From NCBI RefSeq assembly GCF_002575655.3, contig NC_053037.3, positions 51,038,242 through 51,102,241 on the forward strand: a DNA stretch of 64,000 nucleotides, written 5' to 3'. A program made the translations under genes and the position numbers. Of this stretch, positions 8,140-18,799 are shown piece after piece (positions within the stretch are counted from its first letter, which is position 1; every line of letters starts with the position of its first letter). Under the pieces are notes generated by a model. It saw only the letters and a list, made by a program, of their open reading frames with translations. It was not told where the DNA came from and made no database searches. Source of the stretch: Aegilops tauschii subsp. strangulata. Its lineage: Eukaryota; Streptophyta; Magnoliopsida; Poales; Poaceae.

Positions 8140-10560
8140 AGGTGGGTCCCGACTGTCAGGCACTTCCTTGCGTGCGAAGATGTAGCTGGTGGGTCCCAGC
8201 AGTCAGGGGGGCGAATCATTTTGTTTTTTTTGCCTGGACGCACTTCCTTGCGTGCGAAGGTGTAGCTGGTGGGTCCCAGCAGTCAGGGGGGAAACGTTTT
8301 TTTCGCAAAATACGGTGGCCCGTCCGGTGGGTCCCCGCTGTCAGGTGGAGGAATAATTATTTTGTGTGTAATAAAGAGGCACTTCCTTGCTGCGGCCGTG
8401 GACCCAGCTGTCAGCGTCTCCACGCACAGTACTCTTCCGATGAAAGTCGGTCGTTGACCACATTGACCACGCCGCGCCGAGAGCACCACGGCGGTGGACG
8501 ACGGCGAGGCCTAGGAAGGGGACGACACAGAGGCAGGGAAGACTCGGCAGTTGTTTCCCACGCGGAGGGGAGTACGACTCTACAAGGGTTTACTGGTTCG
8601 TCTGCCGTCGCCGGAGAATAACAGCAGGTGTGGGTGAGTAGAGGGATGGCTAGGCCAGCGATGGGAGTACGGTGGGGCGGTGAGGCCTACGCGGCAGCAC
8701 AGCCGGCCGCGGGGAGGAGGGAGCAGGCAGTCCCGCCGGCGCTTGTTTGAGCGGCTGGAGCAGGAAGAGTAGAGATTGAAGAAGCACGACGGCCGTTGGA
8801 TGGACATCCAACAGTCAGTGCTTGTGCGTCAACCTTTTTTTAGGAAAGCCTCAAATATGTGGAAAGCAGCATACAACCCATCTGCCATTATTTCTAATAA
8901 TTTACAGCCCATTTGCTAATTCTTAAGGTTTTTGTGGAGCTCATATTCTTTTTGTTAGCATTACAGCCCATATTATGGCCACGGTTAAAAAATTATACGA
9001 AATTTTGCATATTTCGGTGCGGTCCGAACTGTTTTTAATCCCAAAATTTCGACTCACATTCAAACTGATTTTAAAAATAAATGTATATCAATATAAAATC
9101 CAACAAATTCTCCACGCATAAAAATTAATGTAATTTAAAATCTTGAAATGAAAAAAAAGATATTTGAAACTAATTGCCGGTTTGATGTGTTTTAAAAATG
9201 TACAGCCCATTTCTCATTACTGATGGGCCATTTTCTCGGCCAGCCGAATGAAAGCTCTCCTCGTCTTGAAAGATTTGCAGCCCAACAGGCCTGACAAAGC
9301 GACTTACTTGGCAAACCACAAAAAAACTGGGCTGTGTCCGTGGACCCAGCTGTCAGCCTCTCCATGTACAATACTCTTCTGATGGAAGTCGTTCCTTGAC
9401 CACATTGACCACGCCGCGCGGAGAGCACCACGGCGGTGGACGACGGCGAGGCCTAGGAAGGGGATGACGCGGAGCCGGGGAAGACGCGGCAGTGGAAGCC
9501 CGCGCGGAGAGGAGTACGAGGGTTCACTGGTTCGGCTGCGGTGTGAGGCTGCCGTCGCCGGAGGGCTGGCCAGCGGTGGGAATAGTAGGGGGCGGTGAGG
9601 CCTCTGCGGCAGCACAACCAGCCATGGGAGGCAGGAGCATGCGGCACGACCGGCGCTGCTTTGGGCGGCTGGAGCAAGAAGACCAGAGGTTGAAGAAGCA
9701 CTACGGCCGTTGGATGGACATCGTACGGTCACTGGAGCTAGAATCGTTCATATTGACTAAGTTGACAAAGCCCTTCGTCCCCGTCAACTTAGTAGGCCCA
9801 CAAGTCAGCCTCCCACCAAGGTGGGTCCCAGCTTGCCGGGGGAGTATTCATTTTTTGTGCGTAATAAGGAGGCACTTCCGGTGGGTCCGAGCTGACAGCG
9901 GGGGGAACATTTTTTTCGTGAAATACGGTGGCCCGTCCGGTGGGTCCCAGCAGTCAGGGGGAAATGATTTTTTTCGCAAAATACTGGTGGCCCGTCCGGT
10001 GGGTCCCTGCTGTCAGGTGGAGGAATAATTATTTTTCGCGTAATAAGGAGGCACTTCCTTGTGGCTGCCATGGACCCAGCTGTCAGCCTCTCCACGTACA
10101 GTACTCTTCCGATGGAAGTCGGTCGTTGACCACATTGACCACGCCGCGCCGAGAGCACCACGGCGGTGGACAACGGCGAGGCATAGGAAGGGGACAACGC
10201 AGAGCCGGGGAAGACGCGGCAGTGGAATCCCGCGCGGAGAGGAGTACGAGGGTTCACCGGTTCGGCTGCGGTGTGAGGCTGCCGTCGCCGCAGAATAATA
10301 GGGGGTGTGGGTGAGTAGATGGATGCCCTGGCCAGCGGTGGGAGTAGTAGGGGGCGCTGAGGCCTGCGTGGCAGCATAGCCGGCCACGGGAGGCGGGAGT
10401 AGGCGGTCCCGCCGGCGCTGCTTTGGCGGCTGGAGCAAGAAGATCAGAGATTGAAGAAACACGACGGCCGTTGGATTGACATCCAACGGTTACGTCTGCT
10501 AGAATCGTTTGTTGACGTATATAATAAATAAAAAAATCTTGCATACGCGTCAACTAAACA
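8140..10560. repeat. Large subterminal repeat block of CACTA#2: three ~430-bp modules and GTGGGTCCCAGC units
   Basis: Modules near 8383-8832, 9330-9760 and 10044-10510 share GTGGACCCAGCTGTCAGC, GACCACATTGACCACGCCGC, GGCGGTGGACGACGGCGAGG and GGCCGTTGGATGGACATC. Modules 1 and 3 are followed by homologous AT-rich tails with TTGCAGCCCA. Between them are six or more copies of GTGGGTCCCAGCAGTCAGGG. Open frames on both strands are repeated with the modules and show no protein signature. Confidence 0.8.
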
Positions 10561-11195
10561 GGCCCACAAGTCAGACCACTCCCTCTTTTTTTAATAATTT
10601 ATATATAGCTCATGGCAACTTCTTATGCAATTTATTGCAGTCGTTTTTTTGGTTGGCCAGGGCCAATTTCGCATATTTCTGTGGGTTCCAAACTATTTTT
10701 AATACCGAAATGTCGAGCCAGATTTAAAGTACTTTGAAGATATATTTAAATTAGGTTAATGCCCAGTGAAATAGGAATCTGAAAATGTGAAAAAAAATCA
10801 GAAATTATAAAGTAATTGCCAATTTGTCATCTATTTTTATATTTACAACCCATTTCATATTACTTTCAAGATTTGCAGGCGTCTTGAAAGAGTTGCAGCC
10901 CATCAGGGCATAGAAAAATAAGTAGGCCTGGATTGGGTATTCTTCAGAAAAAATAAACTGGGCTCATTTTCACAAAGAAAAAATAGCTGGGCTGGTCACA
11001 TGGGGAACATAAAATATAAGCCTGGGTGAGGCCGCCAACTGCTGAAAGCAGTATGAGTACTTATACAGGTTCAACTGTACAAAGCACGCCTCGAACAGTG
11101 CTACTTTGCCTACAGTTAACCAAGGGTGAGGCCGCCAAGCCCCAGGTCAAGGCCCAGGCGCCACCCCGCGCATCCACAACCTTCTGAAAGTGGCT
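10561..11195. other. AT-rich spacer, no gene seen
   Basis: The first 360 bp are homologous to 8835-9290, the tail of module 1. The rest (10920-11195) holds TGGGCTGG-type motifs and a GGTGAGGCCGCCAA duplication (11026 and 11128). Nothing codes convincingly. Confidence 0.55.
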
Positions 11196-12479
11196 TCATC
11201 TCGCAACGTGGTCAATAAACAGGATATTCGCTTTAGAGCCATGGAAAAGCATGAACATAATCTTCTGTCCTATTCTCCAAGATGGACGGGCCTTCATTAT
11301 TTGAGACCACCCATGAATAAGTATCTTTTCACCTCCAAGGGGAATTGAGTAGGTCGACATAAACATCATGTTGTGACCAAGCGCAAGTCTGACCCGACCA
11401 TGGCCAGGCATCTGTATAGGAACAATAGAAATCGGCAGTTCCTATTTCAAGAAGATCACAGCTGTAAAACTGTGTATAAGCAATAGTTTATGAACAACAT
11501 ATATAACAGAAAACAGCTCGTACCATAAGTTTCTCGACACAGTTGGACCTGTTCAACGAGTGCAGCAGTGGCACACATATCCCACGTGGCCTTCCACCAT
11601 TGAAACGCCCCACAAGGACCTCAAGACGATCGTTGTGGATGTCGATCCAGTCAACTTCAGTGCCATTAGTAACAGCCGAGTTATTACAGAGTAACAAACG
11701 AGCAGACTGCTGAACTCTGAAAAAACCTACACGTGCCACCAATTATAATAAAATATTAGTTAGAAGTAGCATCTTCGTGAGAGATTCGTTGCTACTTCTA
11801 AAGTTAAATTGTGATTAGTTAGACAGAATAGGTGGATTAAGAAGTAATCGAGGCAACAAGCAAGAACCAGATACAAAACTAACATGGATGAACAATTGGA
11901 ACAACGTCGGGGTGGAAGATCGCAGTGAAGATGAGACCAGGTTCTGCTATTTCCATCAACATTCGTGCGCTAACTTTCAGTCCGTAACACTTGAGAAAAT
12001 TTATCCAAGTTCGGCCATAAAAAAAGAAGCGATCTTCTTGGTTCATGAACCCAACTTGGAACTTATATGCATGGCTTGTCTTCACTGTGACCATTAAACT
12101 AGTGTATTCAGTTATGGCAAGGCCGAGCATCTTGAGTACATGTGTTCTGGCAGAGCAAATAATACGCTGCAGGAAAAATAATATGAGAACACGGCATGTT
12201 CAAAAAACCCCCACCCTCTCGGATAGAAAAGAGGATTCTAGGAACATATTGTGCGCGTTTCAAAATGCTGTGTTAGGATGAGAAGGAACAAGTGTGGCGT
12301 CTCGCCAAGGGCGCAGAAACCTGTAGGGTACTCGCACTTTGGGCACTGCAAATGAAACACACTAGATTCAGTAGGAAGAAAAATGCATCAACGGCGGCGG
12401 CTGCCATCCTAGGATTACCTGCGACCAAGGGACTTGGATTTATCGGGGATGGATGAAGAATTCGTACCTGGTTCTCCAT
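11196..12479 (-). pseudogene. B3-domain-like gene I carried by CACTA#2
   Basis: Minus-strand exons can be followed with plausible splice sites. About 12100 to 11884 encodes a B3-like pseudobarrel (DRFFFYGRTWINFLKCYGLK...EPGLIF). 11716 to 11524 encodes VDWIDIHNDRLEVLVGRF and ends at an ATG|GTACG donor. 11411 to 11196 encodes a second B3-like unit (GEKILIHGWSQI...WRIGQKIMFMLFHGS) after a TATACAG acceptor. Upstream, 12345-12260 can encode a CPKCEYPTGFC motif and 12479 may be the start codon, but exon phases there do not join cleanly. B3 proteins are plant DNA-binding transcription factors. Assignment rests on the GW...L.VG/IGQ..F.L pattern. It is probably a degenerating captured gene. Confidence 0.5.
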
Positions 12480-13256
12480 GAGAAAACCCTATGCAATCGC
12501 CGAGAGGGGGTTTTCTCTGAACAAGCAGACGAGAGAGAAGGGGATCCAGGCCCAGTGAAATATTGCCGCTTCGTCCGTCCAGCTTACTGCTAAAGCTGGA
12601 AAGGGGGTTGTGATTTGACGGCTCATTGGGCATTACTGCGGCGGTACGACCGGGGTGTGTCTACCGTGAAGTTGTGCACTCTAATTTGTGCATATGGCAC
12701 GTGGACCCCGTTGCCGGTTGCCCCACATATCAGCGAAAGAAGTAGAAAGACAGGAGTAACTAGTTACACAGAAATATATTTTTTGACAGAGAGATACTCC
12801 ATCTGTAAAGAAATATACAAATCTTTTATATCACAGGCTCACCTTGCCGAGAAATATACTCCCTTTGCAACGCACATGCATTATGGGGGTTCAGCTGAGA
12901 ATATAATACTCAGATAGGCTCACGGTTCTGGACTTTGGGCCGCAGGCCGACCCTGCATGTTTGGGGGCCCATGTGTTCTACCTCAGCGCTTTTCATATTG
13001 CAAGCGATCGGTACGGCGCTGGTTTTAGATGCTGTCGCAAGGCGAATACACAAAATTGAATAAAGCACGACAGTTGTTGGAATGAAATCGAACGACAGTT
13101 CCTAACCAGCAATCAGAGTTGCAATTCTATCAATGATATACCATGTGATAAATAATACTGTCATACTACTTATACACACAGGACACTTGTTTCACCATGC
13201 CAGATTATTACATCAAAATCTCTCGGAGGATAGATCAGTTCGGCAGTTGCGTGCTG
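12480..13256. other. Upstream region of gene I and spacer; no gene
   Basis: Contains the conserved upstream block (12568-12666), a homologue of the region above gene II. The remainder (12670-13256) includes a TCTGTAAAGAAATATACAAA stretch and a GGGCCCATGTG-type transposon motif. No coding signal. Confidence 0.5.
12568..12666 (-). promoter_or_regulatory. Conserved upstream block, copy 1 (before B3-like gene I)
   Basis: GCTTCGTCCGTCCAGCTTAC, then TGTGATTTGACGGCTCATTG and GGCATTACTGCGGCGG. It begins 89 bp upstream of the proposed start of gene I. Near-identical sequence lies upstream of gene II (16021-16116), and a shorter version lies upstream of the coiled-coil gene (17992-18050). A promoter role is inferred only from position and conservation. 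Confidence 0.55.
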
Positions 13257-14798
13257 CTACTGAAGAATTTCAAAGTTGATTTGGACCAGCTCTCCTTGCC
13301 GAGAAAGTTTGATTTTGACATCATTCCCTACCGCAAGATATGATTTAGATTTGAACCTTGACCATCCTTTAGCATCAATCATCATGCGACCATCCTTTGT
13401 ACTTACGGTATATTGAGCAGGTTCATTCACACCAAGGCTGCGCATGGTAAGAGAAACTTGGCCGCGGTCGCCCGGATTGTTGAACGACTCCCTCGTTGCT
13501 CTAGGAATTCTCTGTTTGCAAACAAGAAGACATACCCAAACGGTTAGATCAACACAGTGAATCATGTGAAACAACATGTAAAGAAAAAAGAACGAAGCAC
13601 TTGGGCGGCCAATGCTTACCAAGAAGGTGGACATGTCGGTTTTTGTAAGGACTTTGGTATATGAAGTGCGAACTGCAGTCCAGTCTGTTGCCGGTGCAAC
13701 TGCACATGCCGGAGCAGATGCAAGTGCAAGTGTTGGTGCAGGTGCCGAAGCCTACTGCTGCCGGAGATGGTGCTCCTTGTAGAGCTGGTGCCGGTGTCGG
13801 AGCAGGTGCCGGTGTCGATGCCCGATCCTCCGGTAGATCAAACTGATCCGCTAACGCGGTCGGTGCCCAATCCTCAGCTGGATCAGATTGAGCTGCTGCC
13901 GCTGTCAGTGCTAGAGCAACTGCCGGTGCTCGATCTGTGCGAGACAACGGCGATCGTGTCTGGTCTGCTATGATCAGCTTTCTAACTTGACTAGGATCCG
14001 TGACCGTGATCCAGTTTTTTTCTTCATTTTTTAAACGCGAGAAGGACTAATTGTGGCGTTTTTGTTAAACCAAACTGCAGTTCATCATAGGGATTCAGCT
14101 TGTACACAGACAACAGACTGATCCAATTTTTTCTAGTAATATATGTGATGGACAGTGCCTTCGTTACTGACACGACATAAGAAGTGAAACCTGCAAAAAT
14201 AGCCATCGTAGAGCAAACCAAACGGTTTATTCTGTGATGAATGTCACATGGCAAAACCTGCATCGTAAAATTGCAGGAAAAGAAAGAAAACATGACATTA
14301 AATCAATAAGATTTAGACAGTAAATCAATAAGATTTACTTGATGTGACACGTGTGAATCCTTACCAGGAAATCACTATGTTGAAGTACTAAACAGAAGAT
14401 TGATCGTCCAACTACGCGTGGCATGCAGGGGCCCCGCCTACTCCCACAAGCAGGACAGTCCAAAGGTCGTGACACATCGTATGGACTGAACATCCATGGG
14501 ACTGGAAATCCTGGTGGGTGCGATAAACCCTGCAATGCATACAGATATTGGAGTGTAACCATAATTGATAAACCGTCCTCACAAAAAATATGATCTAGAT
14601 ACTTCAAAATATACAGACTGAATTGAGTGGACAAACATTAACATAGACATTAACATAGACCGTTCACACACCAAAAGCGGCAGTACTAATAAACAATACA
14701 GGGTTCACAAACACAAATCAAGTACTGAACAATAGTACTTACTATAGACAAGCAAAGTTGCACTAACTAAACTCTGTAGACTATTTCTTTTCACCGAC

Positions 14799-15062
14799 CT
14801 ACGGGATGAACCCCGCATAACTGACTAGGCCATGGACTTCGTGTGAGATGTCTACATGCACCATCACCATCTTGTCAACCTTGGAGAACCTAATAGAGTG
14901 GTCTTTCCACTCATAAACATGATGATGAAGACAGGCCGCATCAGATTTGTTGGGAAGCTTTACAAGAAGCACACCCTTCGTAATCGAAGGCACAGCCAGG
15001 AAATTGTTGTGGTCAAGTACAGCCTCGAGAACACGCCTGACAATAATGCTACAGGAAAACAC
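14799..15062 (-). CDS. Unrecognised ORF within the gene II interval
   Basis: An 87-codon minus-strand frame (MFSCSIIVRRVLEAVLDHNN...) of balanced composition ends SYAGFIP. Directly upstream, after an acceptor at about 15188, a short frame NQVRGGDEVLKVMPCELEDL could be another exon. I do not recognise the family. It may be an internal exon of gene II or a remnant of a different captured gene. Confidence 0.3.
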   Translation of the reverse strand: MFSCSIIVRRVLEAVLDHNNFLAVPSITKGVLLVKLPNKSDAACLHHHVYEWKDHSIRFSKVDKMVMVHVDISHEVHGLVSYAGFIP

Positions 15063-15218
15063 TAGTTCAGGACACGTGGCGACAAGGACACATCAGCTGG
15101 ATAGTTCAGCAGTAGAACTCATCATCAGGTCTTCCAGTTCACACGGCATGACTTTGAGAACTTCATCTCCACCGCGGACCTGGTTCTAATTCAAACAGAA
15201 ACCATATTTTATTACCAC

Positions 15219-15310
15219 CTCCATTCAGAAATATAAGATGATTTTCGATATTATACTCCATATATGACTACATATACGCACAGAAATGAGTGAACAAAGA
15301 CACTAGAACA
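15219..15310. mobile_element. Truncated Stowaway-like MITE
   Basis: CCATTCAGAAATATAAGATG at the left and GAAATGAGTGAACAAAGACA further on resemble one end and centre of Triticeae Stowaway elements. The matching right terminus is missing. Confidence 0.35.
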
Positions 15311-15415
15311 TGTCTTCAAAGGCATGAGAGTAGAGGGATTACATGCAATATCCATAACACAAGTTACTGAGGCAAATATACCCTCTTAAAAGGTAGCATT
15401 GATGTTCATAAAGTA

Positions 15416-15538
15416 CTCCCTCCGTCCCAAAATTCTTGTCTTAGATTTGTCTAGATACGGATGTATCAAGTCACATTTTAGTATTAGATACATCTGTATC
15501 TAGACAAATCTAAGACAAGAAATTTGGGACAGAGGGAG
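15416..15538. mobile_element. Stowaway (Tc1/mariner) MITE, 123 bp
   Basis: CTCCCTCCGTCCCAAAATTC and its reverse complement at the right end give almost full-length pairing (core TTGTCTTAGATTTGTCTAGA). It is flanked by TA on both sides (15414-15415, 15539-15540), as expected for Stowaway. Lies within the gene II interval (intron). Confidence 0.92.
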
Positions 15539-16020
15539 TAGTTGAAAGTAATCTATAAGAAATCAGTGTCAACCTCTCGCATGTTTTGGTCAAAAGAGGA
15601 ATTTAGAACCGTCATTTGGCACACTAAAATCACATGCAAGATCACCCAGAAAGTAGTACTACCAGTACTAGTACTGCGTGTTAGATGAAAAAACACGATC
15701 AAGATCGAGAAAAAGATCGTCAACAAGAGACATTACCTAGACTTGCTTAATGAGGGATCCCGGAGAGGGGGGCTTGGACAGGGCGATGGCTTTGAGCTTG
15801 TCTGCGGTAGTCTCGGTGGGGTGCTCGCGCTTCTTCGTACCATGAGCCTCGACGGTTTTGGCCAGAGCCATAGACATCACGTCTGCCGGTGCTGTGGCGT
15901 CCATCCAAGAGAGGAAGCTGAGAGAGAAGAGTGAAAGGAGGAACGAGATGAGGGAGAAGCGAAGCGAGTGGGGGTTTTCTTCAAGAGAGGAAGCTGAGAG
16001 AGAAGAGTGAAATGATGGTT

Positions 16021-16116
16021 GCTTCGTCCGTCCAACTTACTGCTGGAAAGGAGGAGGTTTTGTGATTTGACGGCTCATTGGGCATTACTGCGGCGGTTCG
16101 ATCGGGGTAGTCTACC
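16021..16116 (-). promoter_or_regulatory. Conserved upstream block, copy 2 (before B3-like gene II)
   Basis: Same block as 12568-12666 with few changes (TTGTGATTTGACGGCTCATT, ACTGCGGCGGTTCGATCGGG). It begins 117 bp upstream of the proposed gene II start at 15904. Just downstream (15905-16010) GAGAGGAAGCTGAGAGAGAA occurs twice. Confidence 0.55.
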
Positions 16117-16859
16117 ATCACTCTACTACGGAGTAATTTAGTGCATGGATGGTGGACCCAGGTGCTGGCTGTCCCACACGTCGGCGAAAGTGAGTAATTT
16201 AGTGCATGGCTGGAGGAGGATCCGCACGGTAGAGCGTGTCCACAGTTTTTCTGAAGAAAAAATGATTACAGCAAGCGTTTCCACTCTTACGACGGAGGAG
16301 TGCGAAACACGGCAGCCACTTGAACATACACAGTGCTCCTACTACTAGGCATGTGTAGTGGTTCATACGTCAGTACTACACAATCTTGTTGCTAGTGTAG
16401 TAAGATATGACGATAACAAATGATGTTGTGCGCATGTCAACTACTCCTATATGTAACATAGTACCGCTTTTTCGACTGTCCGGTCGAGAATGAACGGTGA
16501 GATCAATGTTAACAGAACTAGGTCCACAATGCACGGAGAGTACGGTGCTACAGTACTCCACGAAACATGAACCATATGAAGCACGAATAGTGTTAGGAAG
16601 GGTGTATGAAGGGTGCACGGGATGGGAGCAAAAGTTCCCTTCTCGACCCACTTTTGGGTGTTTGGCAGAGTGCATGAAGGGTGCATGAGTCCACACTAGT
16701 AGGTTGACGAAATACACGAAGAGGAAACAACTATATTGAGATGAGAATGCAACCAAACACACCCACACGCTTTGTGCTACAGTGACTGATCTGCACCGTC
16801 TGAGTTTGATCCAACGGTCATGTTGCACCGAGACATGGACATGCCCATGCAGAGGGCGC
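16117..16859. other. Spacer between gene II upstream block and coiled-coil gene; no gene
   Basis: Short open frames exist but have no protein signature. Region 16590-16760 contains GGGTGTATGAAGGGTGCACG, repeated as GTGCATGAAGGGTGCATGAG, and a GTGTTTGG-type motif often seen in plant MITEs. I could not find matching termini. Confidence 0.45.
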
Positions 16860-17564
16860 CTAAACACCACCGAAGTCCCTCTGCTTCTCGAGGTGCACGA
16901 TGTTGGTGATGCAGGGTGCAACCGCCCGCAGAGCCCGCTCCCGATCGACGGGAGCCAGCTCGTCAAAGACGGCGTCCAATGGCACGAACGGATTCCCGTG
17001 ACAGAGCCCTGAAAGAATTCGCCCGGCAACGGCGATGGCAGCCCGCAACCCCTCCTTGTCCAGCTCAGCCCCCACCATCGCGCGAAGACGGCTCAGCTCC
17101 TCGGAGATATATGTGAAGAAGGAGACTAGGTCAGGAAGCCGCAGCTCGTTGAAGTCGACCGAGTGGTCGAACGGGTTTAGCCCGACGGCCGGCATCGTCG
17201 CGCTGGCGCGACGGTAGGCATCGCGCAGCTGCAACACGTGCGTGGCAACTTGGTTCACCAAGTGGCTGAGGCGATCCTGGACCTCGTCACGATCGGCCCG
17301 CTCGCGCTCCAGCCGGCTCCCCTGACGGCCTATCGTATCTCCCGCTTTCTGCAGCAACGCCGTCGACGCCTCGAGCATCTTTCTGGTGGACGCCTGCCGC
17401 TTTTGAAGCTCCGTGAACTCCCGCACATAACGGAGGAGCATGGCACTCCTCTCCTCCTTGAGCTCATGGAGCTCCACGTCCTTGGCCCTGAGCTCCGCAT
17501 CCTTGGCATGGAGCTCCTGTGTCAGGCGCCTCACCTCGGACTCCGTGATCTGCTGCGCCGCCAT
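16860..17564 (-). CDS. Intact 234-aa coiled-coil protein of unknown function, CACTA#2 cargo
   Basis: Start chosen at 17564 (MAAQQITESEVRRLTQELHA) because the coiled coil begins there; an in-frame extension to 17771 has unlikely composition. Residues 1-110 form a heptad-rich coil (ELRAKDVELHELKEE, LERERADRDEVQDRL). Residues 120-234 are a predicted helical domain (NPFDHSVDFNELRLP, ISEELSRLRAMVGAELDKEG, NIVHLEKQ) ending GGV. No stop or frameshift occurs, so the gene is young or constrained. I do not recognise the family. Layout loosely resembles the C-terminus of the antisense protein at 35218-38581 (coil followed by helices), but I see no sequence identity. A conserved block lies 428 bp upstream. 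Confidence 0.65.
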   Translation of the reverse strand: MAAQQITESEVRRLTQELHAKDAELRAKDVELHELKEERSAMLLRYVREFTELQKRQASTRKMLEASTALLQKAGDTIGRQGSRLERERADRDEVQDRLSHLVNQVATHVLQLRDAYRRASATMPAVGLNPFDHSVDFNELRLPDLVSFFTYISEELSRLRAMVGAELDKEGLRAAIAVAGRILSGLCHGNPFVPLDAVFDELAPVDRERALRAVAPCITNIVHLEKQRDFGGV

Positions 17565-18400
17565 GGCACCAGGTAGAAGCAATGAGGAGAGGAAGCAAAG
17601 GGGGCGAAATGGCTGAAAGGCAATGCAATCTACGGGAAGGCGGAGGGAGCGGGGAATCTTTTGGTTTTCACCACGGTAAAACACCAGTCGACGACTTCTC
17701 ACATCAGGGAGCAGTGGGTTTTTACAGGCGGAGTCATCATGACTAATTGCTGCCGCGCCTGCTGCCATCAATCAAAAAATTAAAAATCCTGCCACGCCTG
17801 CTCCCGTCAATCAGAAAATTAAAAATCATGCCGCACCCAAACACCAGAGCAACGCCGCGGTGGATATTTAAATTTACCTGCCGGCAAGTAGATGATAAAA
17901 AAAGGGGTGAAAAAACAAATGTGGCGGTGGCCTAGCTAATCGGTCGAACTAGCCCAACTAGCTAGCCACCGTGCTTCACTGATGTACTCGGCGGGAAAGG
18001 TGGTCTTTCGTGATTTGACGACTCATTTACTTGCTTCGGCGCTACGACCGAGGAGGACCCAGAAAACGCGCGGTAGGGTATCCCACGTCAGGAAGAATAT
18101 ATGCGTGCACCACCCGGGAGGACCCCAAAACCGCGGGGTAGGGTGTGCCACGTCTCGGCACGGAGGAAAAATGTGCGTGTAAAAATATATTGTATCAGCG
18201 GTAGTACCTATGGTTCGACCTCGGGACCCAGCCAGTCGGTCGAAAACACCCCACTAGCCACACAGCTTCATCATGCAAATGTGGCACGGAGGATAGATGT
18301 GGTTAGCTCCGTCTCGACCAGCCACAACGTCTTTTGTTCTAGGCGATTCTTCTATTTTCCAAGCTTTTTTTAGTTGTAATAACACCACGGCAAGCTAGCG
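17565..18400. other. Upstream region of the coiled-coil gene with a short duplication
   Basis: Contains a twofold repeat (CTGCCATCAATCAAAAAATT and CTCCCGTCAATCAGAAAATT near 17760-17825) and the third conserved block (17992-18050). A roughly 64-bp tandem duplication of AGGACCC..AAAACCGCGGGGTAGGG lies at 18053-18181. No further gene. Confidence 0.5.
17992..18050 (-). promoter_or_regulatory. Conserved upstream block, copy 3 (before the coiled-coil gene)
   Basis: GTGATTTGACGACTCATTTAC followed by GCGCTACGACCGAGG, a shorter, more diverged version of the blocks at 12568 and 16021. It lies 428 bp upstream of the coiled-coil start. Confidence 0.45.
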
Positions 18401-18799
18401 CCACTCTTCGTGTGTTCCCATGCAAAGGTTAGACGATGGAGAGAAGAGAGATTGAGATCGCAGACCTGGGACCCACCAGTAAGTGAGACAACGGTCATGC
18501 ACGTGTTGACGAGGCACTCCCTCTACTCTACTCAACGCAAGTACTGTATAAAATCAAGTTATGGGACAAAGCCAACAACCGTTCATTTTTTCAGGCTATC
18601 GACTTACGCTTTGTAGTCCAGGTTGCCAGTTCGAATCTCGTCTTTCAGATTTGTTAGTTTTAGGTCCAAATTTGATTAAGGACAAGTGGGACCCCCGTGT
18701 GTTGTTCCGATATTTCAGTGTAGGATGGTTTTTTTGAACAAACACTTTGCGCGGTTAGACAAGTAATGGCACGAGTTACACGTATTTTGCAAGTTTACA

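Larger units (their letters stand above)
13257..15904 (-). pseudogene. B3-domain-like gene II, paralogue of gene I
   Basis: A candidate start exon (15904 to about 15737, MDATAPADVMSMALAKTVEA) is followed by an exon region with CPACGSRRGPC (about 14530-14380), comparable to CPKCEYPTGFC of gene I. Next is a B3-like exon (about 14262-14030, YVVSVTKALSITYITRKNWISLL), then a Pro/Ala/Thr-rich exon ending MSTFL at a GTAAGC donor (13622). The last B3-like exon (13513-13257) has IPRATRESF, DGRMMIDAKGWSRFKSKSYL and VGNDVKIKL, stopping at 13257. Exon order mirrors gene I. The second-last exon seems to change frame, and the first exon may end in a stop, so a broken copy is likely. Role as for B3 transcription factors; function here unknown. 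Confidence 0.5.

Noticed and set aside
9304..10486. Several 80-190 codon frames on both strands in the 430-bp modules
   Set aside because: They recur in each module with frame-breaking differences. The modules are CACTA subterminal repeats.
16580..16765. Possible MITE with GGTGTTTGG-type ends
   Set aside because: Only one plausible end was found, with no matching inverted terminus and no clear target duplication.
16376..17029. 217-codon minus-strand ORF overlapping the coiled-coil gene 3-prime end
   Set aside because: It lies in a different frame of the coiled-coil gene, with odd composition and no motif.
18615..18650. tRNA- or SINE-like B-box (GCCAGTTCGAATCTCG; similar at 22960-22980)
   Set aside because: No A-box at the right distance, no cloverleaf, no A-tail or TSD. 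Both occurrences are explained by the segmental duplication.
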